This document shows positions 37,089 to 46,255 of a stretch of 64,000 bases of DNA, in pieces. The notes beneath the pieces are model-generated. The model was not told the DNA's origin. It made no database searches and saw nothing but the letters and a program-made list of their open reading frames with translations. The number at the start of each line of letters is the position of its first letter. Position 1 is the first letter of the stretch. This DNA comes from Maridesulfovibrio hydrothermalis AM13 = DSM 14728 (GTDB lineage: Bacteria > Desulfobacterota > Desulfovibrionia > Desulfovibrionales > Desulfovibrionaceae): the NCBI RefSeq assembly GCF_000331025.1, contig NC_020055.1, forward strand, positions 3,629,370-3,693,369. Reading direction: 5' to 3'. A program made the position numbers and the translations under genes.

Positions 37089-40000
37089 TTAACAATTACT
37101 TACAACTTTATTGCGTCCACTTTCCTTTGCTTTGTACAGACACCGGTCAGCATGCTTCATAGCAAGTTCAATAGAAGGGGTATCCCTGCTTATCCAAGTG
37201 AGACCGATACTGACAGTAAACTTAATAACCTTTCCACTTGTATGAACTTCCAATTCACTAAGCGACCTGCGTACCCGCTCGGCAACCTGCAAAGCCGACC
37301 TTGCATCGCCGTGTACCAACAGTGCTGCAAATTCCTCACCACCTATACGCCCGAAAACATCCGATGTACGCAAAGCCTCATGGGCGCAGCGGACAAGCTC
37401 TTTAAGCACTATATCACCCACATCATGACCGTAGGTGTCATTAATTCTTTTAAAATAATCAATATCAAGCATCATAATACACAGACTGCCGCCGTATCGT
37501 TTAAACCGATCAAGTTCCTCTTTGGCCCGGTCAAAAAAACAACGCCTGTTATTAGCCCCGGTAAGCGGATCAGTACTGGCAAGGCGTTTCAGATCATCCA
37601 TCAACCTTTTCTGCATGGTCACGTCACGGGCTACGGCCGTAATCTTTTCCTGATCGGGATCTGCATGCATGGACCATGAAATCCAGCGCCAGCTTCCATC
37701 CTTGCAAAGGTATCTATTTTCAAAATTTCGAATCACCGCTCCGGAAAGCAAGTCAGCCATAATTTTAATTGATTTCGCTTTGTCATCTGCGTGAATCAAA
37801 TCAATCCAGTGTTGACACTTCAGCTCCTCTTCACTCCACCCCAAAGTATTCTCCCAAGCCGGATTAAGCTCAACAAAACGCCCTTCATAGTCAGCTACGC
37901 AAAGCATATCAAGAGACACTTCAAAAATATGCTGCCGATCTTCTTCCGCAACTTTCATAGCCGTGACATCACGTCCGGCAATAGCTACAAATTTTTCATC
38001 CCCGTCCTCAGAATCAACTCGCTGATAAGTGACCGATAAGAACCGCTGTCCCACTTCAGGAAAATCAAACCACGCTTCCATGACCTGTGTCTCCCCTGCA
38101 AAAGCGGCATCAATTTTCTGCCTGGAACAGGCTTCAAAAGCTTCATGGCCAATGAGTTCCCCAAGATTATGTCCAACAAAATATTCTCTGGGTTTTCCGA
38201 ACGACTTCACATAGGCATCATTGACCATAACATACTCATAATCAGCGTTAATCAGAGAAACGAGGTCCGGGGTCACAGAAATTATTCTTTTGAAACGACG
38301 CAGCCGCTCTTCAAGCCGCCTGCGATCTGTGACGTCAAGATTGATACCAATTACAGACTGAACATTTCCATCAGCATCATAAATGGCCAAAGCACTGGTC
38401 TTGATATTCCGGATCTCTCCGTCAGGCCAGATTATGCGGAATTCAAAATCAAAATGTCCGCCACTTGCAATAGTTTCAGACAAAGTATACTCGACCTTTT
38501 TCCGGTCATCAGGATAAATCTGATTAGTCCATGCCTCATATGACCCGTCAAATTCGTCTGGATCATACTGATAAATCTGCTTCATGCGGTCATCCCAGAT
38601 CAATATACCGCCGGCAACATCCCATTCCCAGACTCCTATCCCCCCTGCACGCGTTGCAAGGGAAAGACGTCCGGCACTGGCTTGCAGCTGTTTTTCGGCT
38701 TCCCTGCGCTGTATGGATTCACGCTTGATGTCAGAATTTATTTTTTTCAGGTCGGCAAGGGCTGAACTAAGTTTTTCGGTACGGTCCAAAACCTTCTGCT
38801 CCATACTGTAATAGGCAGAACGCAATGCATCATCAGCCCGTTTACGGCACACAACATTCCACATTCCCTCCATCAGCAAAGTCAGTTGCCGCACATCATC
38901 ATCGGTGTAATCAGTCCTTTTGTTCCCGACTCCGGCAAGCAGCACAATCCGGCCCTCGTTAATCAACGGGACATTCATATGTTTTCTGACCGGAACATGC
39001 CCCTCGGGAGTACCGCTTTTATGAGGACATCCAGCATAATCATTGATAATAGTCGCTCTACGGAGGCGGATTGCATCGCCCCAAAGTCCGGTATCCTCAA
39101 CTTTATAACCATCAGGTATTTCTGCAACAGAACATTGCGGCATAACACTGCGCGACCACGCATGCAGCGTAAGTACGGTTTCATCTTTATTTAAAAAATA
39201 GATATAGCCGATTTCACTTTCAGTAATGCTTACCGCAGCTTCCAGTGCATAATCGAAAATACTGTTTAAAGATGATTCATTCATTCTTGAAAGTGCCGAC
39301 AATGCTTCAAACCTGATTTCGTCAAGCTTCATGCGAGCCTGAATACGCTGCTGCTCGCTAAGGTCACTTACAACACACATAATCAGGACTTCATGGCTGA
39401 CTTCAACCATGTTAAGTGCAATATTACAGTCCAGCAGAGAACCATCCTTAGCCTGAGACTGCCAAAGCAGCTGTTTCTTTGCTCCTTCTAAAACTTCTGA
39501 AAGGCTTTCAGCGAACAATTCCGCTGAAACTCCCCCGGCAGGTTGAACCGATGGTGACAAACTGCCAAAAGATAATTCAAGAAACTCTTTTTTAGAATAA
39601 CCGAAAAGCTTTACCGCTGCCTGATTAGCCCCTACAAGCTGCCCTGTTTTATTTAAAAGCAGGATTGCGTCAGATGCCGCTTCAAAAAGGCTGGCAAATT
39701 TACTTTCACTTTTTTTAAGATCTTCCTCAGCAGCCTTGCGCGCAGAAATATCTCTGACAGTTGCAATATGCACTTTCCTACCGTCTAATTCAGATATCGA
39801 AACGTTTACACTGGCAGTAATATACTCACCGGTCTGAGTGAGTAATTCAGTCTCAAATTCCTGTACAAAACCATATTTTAAAAGACTTGCAAGCAACTTC
39901 TCCCTATCGGCTGGATCACGATAAGTTTCCAGAACATTCTGCGGCAGAATAGGTTTATCCTGATAACCAAATAATTTTCTGGCCTTAGTATTATGCGCAA

Positions 40001-40121
40001 GTATTTCCCCGTCCGGAGCAATTATTACGATTGCATCAGGAGAGGTTTCAATGAACTGTCTGCAAAGTTCATTTTCAGCAAACAAGTTTGCTGCGGTTTC
40101 ATAAGAAGATATCACCAGCAC
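37089..40121 (-). CDS. Soluble multi-sensor diguanylate cyclase (PAS-PAS-GAF-PAS-PAS-PAS-GGDEF)
   Basis: 1010 residues without a membrane segment, so it is cytoplasmic. Order: PAS (about 18-130), PAS (135-255), GAF (275-425, with IGYIYFLNKDE and NVPLINEGRIVLLAGVGNK), a coiled coil (430-480), PAS (485-610), PAS (615-725), PAS (730-845), GGDEF (850-1008) with GRIGGEEF and an I-site RTSD. Several PAS domains may bind heme, flavin or small ligands, but no specific ligand residues can be named. It should make cyclic di-GMP from several cytoplasmic signals. Start codon: GTG at 40121, or the GTG two codons later, which has GGAG at better spacing. Confidence 0.9.
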   Translation of the reverse strand: MLVISSYETAANLFAENELCRQFIETSPDAIVIIAPDGEILAHNTKARKLFGYQDKPILPQNVLETYRDPADREKLLASLLKYGFVQEFETELLTQTGEYITASVNVSISELDGRKVHIATVRDISARKAAEEDLKKSESKFASLFEAASDAILLLNKTGQLVGANQAAVKLFGYSKKEFLELSFGSLSPSVQPAGGVSAELFAESLSEVLEGAKKQLLWQSQAKDGSLLDCNIALNMVEVSHEVLIMCVVSDLSEQQRIQARMKLDEIRFEALSALSRMNESSLNSIFDYALEAAVSITESEIGYIYFLNKDETVLTLHAWSRSVMPQCSVAEIPDGYKVEDTGLWGDAIRLRRATIINDYAGCPHKSGTPEGHVPVRKHMNVPLINEGRIVLLAGVGNKRTDYTDDDVRQLTLLMEGMWNVVCRKRADDALRSAYYSMEQKVLDRTEKLSSALADLKKINSDIKRESIQRREAEKQLQASAGRLSLATRAGGIGVWEWDVAGGILIWDDRMKQIYQYDPDEFDGSYEAWTNQIYPDDRKKVEYTLSETIASGGHFDFEFRIIWPDGEIRNIKTSALAIYDADGNVQSVIGINLDVTDRRRLEERLRRFKRIISVTPDLVSLINADYEYVMVNDAYVKSFGKPREYFVGHNLGELIGHEAFEACSRQKIDAAFAGETQVMEAWFDFPEVGQRFLSVTYQRVDSEDGDEKFVAIAGRDVTAMKVAEEDRQHIFEVSLDMLCVADYEGRFVELNPAWENTLGWSEEELKCQHWIDLIHADDKAKSIKIMADLLSGAVIRNFENRYLCKDGSWRWISWSMHADPDQEKITAVARDVTMQKRLMDDLKRLASTDPLTGANNRRCFFDRAKEELDRFKRYGGSLCIMMLDIDYFKRINDTYGHDVGDIVLKELVRCAHEALRTSDVFGRIGGEEFAALLVHGDARSALQVAERVRRSLSELEVHTSGKVIKFTVSIGLTWISRDTPSIELAMKHADRCLYKAKESGRNKVVSNC

Positions 40122-40290
40122 TCCAGAAGATTCAGTTTAGCAAATTTAAACGGGATTAAATTTTTTCCATCAGCTTATAAACATTAAAAATATAACCTAT
40201 TATAAGGTATACACTTTAAGATACCATAAGCAAAAATAAAAAACCATTATTGAGCTGAAAATATAATTGGTTAATCCCGTCTAAAATAAT

Positions 40291-40327
40291 TAAAAAATAA
40301 CGGAGTCACTCAAAGAGCAACTCCGGT
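40291..40327 (-). terminator. Terminator after the FetB-like gene
   Basis: On the minus strand CGGAGT and ACTCCG form a hairpin with a further CTC/GAG inside, followed by TTATTTTTTAA. It lies about 35 bases after the stop at 40362. Confidence 0.65.
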
Positions 40328-40361
40328 CTTTCAGAGCTTTAATATTATTTGCCAGACGTAA

Positions 40362-41144
40362 TTACTTAACCAGCAGAGTCATAGCCGGAGAAAAGGAACG
40401 CCTGCGAACAAGCAGCAGGACAATTATTGAAGATAAAGCTGTTGAAGCCACAAGCATAAACATAACCACAATCTGATAACGCACAGCCTCTTCCGGATCT
40501 GCCCCGGCCAGAATCTGTCCGGTCATCATACCCGGCAGGGAAACCAGCCCCACTCCCATAAGAGAATTAATGGCCGGAATCATCCCCGCACGCAGAGCAT
40601 TGCGAAATATATCTGCCGTAGCCTCCCTGTAATCCGCTCCGTGGCAAAGCATCATTTCAACTTCAGCACGCCTGCTCTTAAGTTCAGAAAAAAAACGTTC
40701 CAGAGTAAGAGCCAGCGAGTTCATTGAATTACCCGCCACCATTCCTCCGATAGGAATAAAGTACTGCGGATCCCACCAGGGAGTTGTTCCGATAACCAGC
40801 TTAGTGACCAGTATGGTGATCAGCGTATAACTGAAAAGGACCGCGGTAGTTGTGGGCAGAAGATATGGAATCCCTTTCTGCTTAACCCGTCCATGTACTA
40901 TATGAACCGAAAAAAGCGTCATAACGGCATATAGCCCCAGAACCAGAAAAGCATTATTCAAGCCGAAAAGTATTTTAAGCAAATACCCCATGGCCAGCAG
41001 TTGCACAAAAGTTCTGACCACACCTACAGCCAGATCCTTTTCAAGTTTCAACTGGTAATAAAGAGATACTGCACCTGAGACAGAAACCAGCCCCAAAGCA
41101 ATAAGCAGCTGTTCCCAGGAAATGGAGATAAAACCGGCAGTCAT
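40362..41144 (-). CDS. fetB: ABC transporter permease, FetB/YbbM family
   Basis: 260 residues with about seven helices of the UPF0014 family: TFVQLLAMGYLLKILFG, the PIGGMVAGNSMNSLALTLERF stretch and MMTGQILAGADPEEAVRYQI are hallmarks. In E. coli FetAB is linked to iron export and oxidative-stress resistance. The ATG overlaps the stop of the ATPase gene (TAATG), so the pair is translationally coupled. Confidence 0.9.
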   Translation of the reverse strand: MTAGFISISWEQLLIALGLVSVSGAVSLYYQLKLEKDLAVGVVRTFVQLLAMGYLLKILFGLNNAFLVLGLYAVMTLFSVHIVHGRVKQKGIPYLLPTTTAVLFSYTLITILVTKLVIGTTPWWDPQYFIPIGGMVAGNSMNSLALTLERFFSELKSRRAEVEMMLCHGADYREATADIFRNALRAGMIPAINSLMGVGLVSLPGMMTGQILAGADPEEAVRYQIVVMFMLVASTALSSIIVLLLVRRRSFSPAMTLLVK

Positions 41145-41833
41145 TATTCTTCCTCCACTTTACCGTCCGCAACGGTAAGATGCATATGCGGACAGTCCGG
41201 ATGGTAGCTGGTGTGATTAACCATCAATACCGCAATCCCCTCCGCTGCCAGCTCTTCGGCAATTCTCTCCACCCGTTCCCGGCTTTCCCGGTCGAGAGAA
41301 CTGGTCGGCTCATCAAAACAGATTACAACAGGACGGGGAAGGACGGAACGGATCAAACAAAGCCTCTGCCGCTGTCCGACAGATAAATCACCAGCTTCAT
41401 CATCCAGAGCCACATCTGTAAGAGCAAGACGCTCCATCCAGCCGGTCAGAATTTCATCTGAGGGTATAGTTGAATCAGTACGGCTTTGCAGGGTGAACGG
41501 CATAAGCAAATTATCACGGACCGATCCGGGCAGAATCACAGGCATCTGCTGCACAAATCCAATGCGGGTACGCAAGGCTGGCGGATAAAAGGAATCAAGG
41601 GGTTGACCTTGTAAAAGAATCTCACCCTGTTGAATCTCCTCCAGCCGGACCGCAAGACGCAGTAAAGTGGACTTACCCGCTCCCGATGAACCGGAAATAA
41701 GTACAAACTGTCCGGCCGGCACGGCAAATGAGACCTCGCTCAAGCCTTTTCCCCCCGGCCAGTGAAAAGTTACATCTTTAAATTCCAGAACGGGCATATC
41801 CTGATTAAAATCATCTGGTTGAGGAATATTCAT
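41144..41833 (-). CDS. fetA: ABC transporter ATP-binding protein, FetA/YbbL family
   Basis: 229 residues from the ATG at 41833, with AAGGA five bases upstream; the ATG two codons earlier sits too close to that site. Walker A GSSGAGKST, signature LSVGQRQRL, Walker B VVICFDEP and the switch His (VNHTS) are intact. It energises the FetB-like permease whose gene overlaps its stop codon. The cargo may be iron; this is by family. Confidence 0.9.
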   Translation of the reverse strand: MNIPQPDDFNQDMPVLEFKDVTFHWPGGKGLSEVSFAVPAGQFVLISGSSGAGKSTLLRLAVRLEEIQQGEILLQGQPLDSFYPPALRTRIGFVQQMPVILPGSVRDNLLMPFTLQSRTDSTIPSDEILTGWMERLALTDVALDDEAGDLSVGQRQRLCLIRSVLPRPVVICFDEPTSSLDRESRERVERIAEELAAEGIAVLMVNHTSYHPDCPHMHLTVADGKVEEE

Positions 41834-42087
41834 TATCATCCTTGTTTACTGCATAAATTTTGATGTGATGCACACTTACGGCAGATATGGGCCATTACTC
41901 TTTAACATAATTAATAAACGGCAACAATTGTTTCGCTGTTCACGCTTGAATTTTAAAACAATATTTAAGCTAACGTTTCCTGAACAACAGCCGGTAGTGA
42001 TCCATACTGCAAGTACATAAGCTACTTTATTGCCAAACCCTGTAAGCCGATATATCTTATCTTTCATGAACAAGCGCGGGAGAAAAA

Positions 42088-43410
42088 ATGAAGCACAATA
42101 AAAGCATAAAGAATATTTCCAGAAGGCAGGCACTGAAACTTACAGCCGGAGGAGCCATCGCCCTTTTGAGTGGCTGTGCAGTAAATCCGGTTACCGGACA
42201 GCAGCAATTCATGCTCGTTTCCCAGCAGCAGGAAATTCAGCTCGACAAAAAAAATTCACCACACCAGTTTTCAGCGGATTACGGTCCGGTTCAGGATAAA
42301 GCCGTAAACCGCTATGTAGAACAAGTGGGACAATCTCTGGCGGCTTCCAGCCACAGACCGGACATGCCTTATAATTTTCGCTGCGTGAATGCCAACTACG
42401 TCAATGCCTACGCCTTTCCCGGCGGCAGCATAGCCTGCACACGCGGAATCATGCTGACCCTTGAAAATGAAGCTGAGCTTGCAGCCCTCATGGGACACGA
42501 AATCGCCCATGTCAATGCACGGCACACGGCGTCACGCATGAGTTCATCCATGGCAACACAGGGGATTCTGGCCATCGGTGTAGGAGTTGCGGCAACACAG
42601 GACAGAGACTTGGTACCGCTGGTAGCTGGACTTGGCGGTATCGGTGCGGGCCTTCTGCTGGCAAGTTATTCCCGTTCCGATGAAAGACAGGCTGACAGCC
42701 TCGGCATGGAATACATGGATAAAGTCGGCTATGATCCGGAAGGCATGGTCGGGCTTATGGATGAACTTAATAAAATGCATAAAAGTCAGCCTTCATTTGT
42801 ACAGCAAATGTTTGCCTCACATCCCATGAGCGAAGAGCGTTATGCCACAGCTGTTAAACGCAGAAAGACAACCTACGCCGGCAGCAAAGGAAAGCTTCTG
42901 CGGGAAAGATACATGGACAATATAGCATCCATCCGAAAAATCCGCCCAGCCATTGAAGAAATGCAAAAGGGTGAAGGAGCTATGCGTAAAAAGAATTTCA
43001 ACGCAGCCGCAGAACACTTTGCCAAAGCCCTGAGAATAGCTCCCGGGGATTACGCAGGACTTATGCTTATGTCCAAATGCCAGATGGCGCAGGGCAATAA
43101 AAAACAAGGCTTACAATACGCAGAACGTGCCAAAGCCAACTACCCCGGAGAGGCTCAAGCCTTGCACATGGTAGGTATGCTGAGCCTTGAAAACAAACAG
43201 TTTGAACAGGCTCTGGCAAACTTTGAAGAGTATGAAAAAGCTCTTCCGGGGAACCCCATGACCACGTTCTTTAAAGGAATATCATACGAGGCACTCGGCA
43301 ACCGTGATATGGCGGCCAACGAATACTACCGCTTTCTGCAAATTAATCGTCAGGGCAGCTATGCAAAACATGCATTCAACAGGTTGAATTCATGGGGCTA
43401 TCTGGAATAA
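42088..43410 (+). CDS. M48 family metalloprotease, secreted lipoprotein with TPR repeats
   Basis: 440 residues. A twin-arginine-like start (ISRRQALKL) is followed by a lipobox (LLSGC, Cys near residue 30), so it is likely a lipoprotein. The zinc-protease site is LMGHEIAHVNARHT (HExxH) with the third ligand Glu in DERQADSLGMEYM. Glu/Gln-rich and TPR-like units fill about 300-435. This is the BepA/LoiP/YfgC-type arrangement: a periplasmic M48 protease with TPRs that checks outer-membrane protein assembly. A GGGAG site lies 7-12 bases upstream. It is monocistronic. Confidence 0.9.
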   Translation: MKHNKSIKNISRRQALKLTAGGAIALLSGCAVNPVTGQQQFMLVSQQQEIQLDKKNSPHQFSADYGPVQDKAVNRYVEQVGQSLAASSHRPDMPYNFRCVNANYVNAYAFPGGSIACTRGIMLTLENEAELAALMGHEIAHVNARHTASRMSSSMATQGILAIGVGVAATQDRDLVPLVAGLGGIGAGLLLASYSRSDERQADSLGMEYMDKVGYDPEGMVGLMDELNKMHKSQPSFVQQMFASHPMSEERYATAVKRRKTTYAGSKGKLLRERYMDNIASIRKIRPAIEEMQKGEGAMRKKNFNAAAEHFAKALRIAPGDYAGLMLMSKCQMAQGNKKQGLQYAERAKANYPGEAQALHMVGMLSLENKQFEQALANFEEYEKALPGNPMTTFFKGISYEALGNRDMAANEYYRFLQINRQGSYAKHAFNRLNSWGYLE

Positions 43411-43557
43411 CATCAAACCATTATATAAAAAACAGACTAAGTCGATAAGCAGCAGAGCCTTCAGTCGGTACACAATATTTTTACACTGAGATTTGTTAGC
43501 TATACCACTGATAAAAAACTTGCCCCTGCCAAAGCTGCAATCACGAGTTCATAACTG

Positions 43558-43584
43558 GGAAGCTGTATCAACAGCCTCCCTTTA
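43558..43584. other. Hairpin near the end of the malate synthase gene
   Basis: A ten-pair stem with one G-U (GGGAGGCTGT/ACAGCTTCCC) in the gap between two convergent genes. It lacks a T run on the minus strand, so it is not a typical terminator, though it may stabilise the transcript end. Confidence 0.4.
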
Positions 43585-43606
43585 TGAAGGTCAATAAAAC
43601 TTGCGC

Positions 43607-45775
43607 CTATTTTGCAGATTTAACCTCACGCCGTTTGGCGTGCAGGATAGGCTCAGTGTAGCCGCAGGGCTGCTTGCGGCCGCTGAAAATAAGTTCGCAG
43701 GCAGCTTGAAAAGCAATGCTCTTATCATACTCAGGAGACATATTGCGGTAATGCGGATCGCCGCTGTTCTGACGATCAACCACCGCTGACATCTGCTGCA
43801 AGCCCCGCATGACCTGAGCTTCAGTGCAGATGCCGTGATGCAGCCAGTTAGCCAGATATTGACTTGAAATACGCAATGTAGCCCGGTCTTCCATGAGTCC
43901 CACATCATTGATATCAAGAACTTTAGAGCAGCCTATCCCGTGCTCTACCCAGCGGACTACATAACCCAGAATGCCCTGACAATTGTTGTCTACCTCACGC
44001 TGCACAACTTCAGGACTCAAAGTACCTTCCAGCAATGGTATGGCCAGCAAATCGTCAAGCGTTGCTCTGGGTGATCCAGAAAGCCTGCCCTGCTGTTTAA
44101 AAACATCCACAGCATGATAATGCATAGCATGCAATACCGCAGCAGTAGGTGAAGGAACCCATGCACAATTGGCTCCGGCAAGCGGATGGCCCTGTTTGTT
44201 CTCCACCATTTCGCGCATACGGTCCGGCATAGCCCACATACCTTTTCCTATCTGCGCCTTGCCGGAAAAACCGCAGGCGAGACCTGCATCAACGTTCCAA
44301 TCCTCATATCCGCTCATCCAGCGCGCATTTTTCATATCGGCTTTGCAAACCATAGGACCGGCTTCCATGCTGGTATGAATCTCATCACCGGTGCGATCAA
44401 GAAATCCGGTATTAATAAAAATGATCCGGTCTTTTGCAGCCCGAATGCATTCTTTAAGATTAACCGTAGTACGCCGTTCTTCATCCATAACCCCGATCTT
44501 CATGGAACCGGCTGCCATACCCAGAGCTTTCTCAACTCTCTCAAAAAGTTCACAGGTAAAGGCTACCTCCTCCGGTCCATGCTGTTTGGGCTTAACTATA
44601 TAAACACTTCCGGTCTTGCTGTTCTGAAAACAACCCAGCTTTTTTATATCATGCAAAGCGATAAGTCCGGTCATCATGGCATCCAGTATGCCTTCGGGGA
44701 TCTCTGTTCCATCGGTAAGCAGCACTGCATCGGTAGTCATAAGCATGCCTACATTGCGAATCAGCAGCATACTTCTACCGGACAATGAAAAAGGTACACC
44801 GTCCGGCCCAGTGTACTCGCGGTCCGCAGCCATACGACGGGTAACTTCTTTACCGTTCTTTACAAAAGTTGTTTCAAGATCACCGCGCATAAGTCCCAGC
44901 CAGTTACTATACGCCAGAGCTTTATCAGAACCATCCACAGCTGCAACGGAGTCTTCGCAATCCTGAATAGTGGTCACGGCGGCCTCCAGAACAACATCCT
45001 TTACTCCGGCAGGATGATCACGCCCGACAACACTTTGCGCATCAATATTGATTTCAATATGCAGACCATTATTACGGAAAAGAAGGGTAGAACCGTTATC
45101 AGCATAGCCTGCAAACTGCGAAGAATCAGCAAGGAAGGACTCTGATCCGTCTTTCAGCAGAACACTGAACTCAGCCTTTCCTTTCAGGGCTACTCTGTAT
45201 TCCACAACATCAGCATGTTTCCCGCCGGCAAGCGCAATTGCGCTATCCAAAAATACTGATGCATACTCCATAACCCTGCGGCCACGGACGGGGTTGTAAC
45301 TTTCACCTTTTTCTGCGCCGCCATCTTCAGAAATCACATCGGTTCCATAAAGAGCATCATAAAGGCTGCCCCAGCGGGCATTGGCTGCGTTTAACGCGTA
45401 GCGTGCATTGGTAACAGGAACCACAAGCTGCGGTCCGGCGATAGTTGCCAGTTCAGGGTCTACCCCTTCTGTTTCTATGGAGAAAGGTTCACCCTCTGGG
45501 AGAATATAACCGATATTATAAAGAAATTTTTTATACTCTGCAGCATCATAGTCTTGCCCCTTGCGGGCCAAATGCCACTCATCAATACTTTTTTGCAAAT
45601 TTTTGCGCTTTTCTAAAAGCTCCTGATTACGGGGCATCAAATCTATAAGAATAGACTCCAGCTCCTTCCAGAAATCAGTGCACGAAGATATCCCCGTCCC
45701 GATTATAACTTTGCTCTCCACCAATTCATGCAAAGCTTTGGCCACCTTAAGACCACCAACTGCAATATGGCTCAT
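43607..45775 (-). CDS. glcB: Malate synthase G
   Basis: 722 residues from the ATG at 45775 (AGGGGGGGATT upstream), matching the ~723-residue length of malate synthase G. The catalytic Arg lies in [12 protein letters not shown], and the C-terminal block [19 protein letters not shown] with the GDPHYRNM and [12 protein letters not shown] stretches is nearly family standard. It condenses glyoxylate with acetyl-CoA to malate. No isocitrate lyase or glycolate oxidase gene is in the window, so the source of glyoxylate is not visible here. The gene is monocistronic. Confidence 0.96.
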   Translation of the reverse strand: MSHIAVGGLKVAKALHELVESKVIIGTGISSCTDFWKELESILIDLMPRNQELLEKRKNLQKSIDEWHLARKGQDYDAAEYKKFLYNIGYILPEGEPFSIETEGVDPELATIAGPQLVVPVTNARYALNAANARWGSLYDALYGTDVISEDGGAEKGESYNPVRGRRVMEYASVFLDSAIALAGGKHADVVEYRVALKGKAEFSVLLKDGSESFLADSSQFAGYADNGSTLLFRNNGLHIEINIDAQSVVGRDHPAGVKDVVLEAAVTTIQDCEDSVAAVDGSDKALAYSNWLGLMRGDLETTFVKNGKEVTRRMAADREYTGPDGVPFSLSGRSMLLIRNVGMLMTTDAVLLTDGTEIPEGILDAMMTGLIALHDIKKLGCFQNSKTGSVYIVKPKQHGPEEVAFTCELFERVEKALGMAAGSMKIGVMDEERRTTVNLKECIRAAKDRIIFINTGFLDRTGDEIHTSMEAGPMVCKADMKNARWMSGYEDWNVDAGLACGFSGKAQIGKGMWAMPDRMREMVENKQGHPLAGANCAWVPSPTAAVLHAMHYHAVDVFKQQGRLSGSPRATLDDLLAIPLLEGTLSPEVVQREVDNNCQGILGYVVRWVEHGIGCSKVLDINDVGLMEDRATLRISSQYLANWLHHGICTEAQVMRGLQQMSAVVDRQNSGDPHYRNMSPEYDKSIAFQAACELIFSGRKQPCGYTEPILHAKRREVKSAK

Positions 45776-46255
45776 AATCCCCCCCCTCACTTTTTTCAAA
45801 TTATTCGCCTATTAACCCAATTCAAGACCAACCGCCATTGGTCAGACCAATTAAACATCTGAATACATCTCTGTCAATGTGAACGAAGAACTGACAATAA
45901 AAACTCAATATAATGAATAATTTCGAATCGGACACCAAGTTAGTTTTCATATAATAAACATTAAATTATAAATAAACATGCAAAACTTACTGTAACAAAA
46001 CTGTACTCTTATATAAAAAAAAGTTCACTAAGCATTTCATATATTATTAAACTCAAAGAAGAGGTGGAGTTACAATTAAAGCATCAAACAAAACATTCTT
46101 ACGCCTGTACAGAATCTTGCGTAACATCATTTTTGAGTTCTCAGGAGGTATGATGAATTAAAACCGGCCCACGGCCGATAACAACAATTTTCAAAATAAG
46201 ACGTATGGCAGCTCAGCCGGGCCGTTTATTCTAAGATTATACGACAAACATTCAA
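45776..46255. other. Intergenic region, no gene recognised
   Basis: 480 bases upstream of glcB. AT-rich in the first half. A perfect AGGAGGT near 46144 is directly followed by ATG ATG AAT TAA, which is too close and too short to matter. A 29-codon GTG frame before it contains two Cys but has no suitable ribosome site. Confidence 0.4.

Noticed and set aside
44186-44788. 200-codon plus-strand frame
   Set aside because: It is antisense to the centre of malate synthase G and has no motif of its own.
46140-46160. Perfect AGGAGGT followed by ATG ATG AAT TAA
   Set aside because: Spacing is zero and the frame ends after three codons. The frame resumes after the stop but overlaps the kinase gene end, so I do not call a gene.
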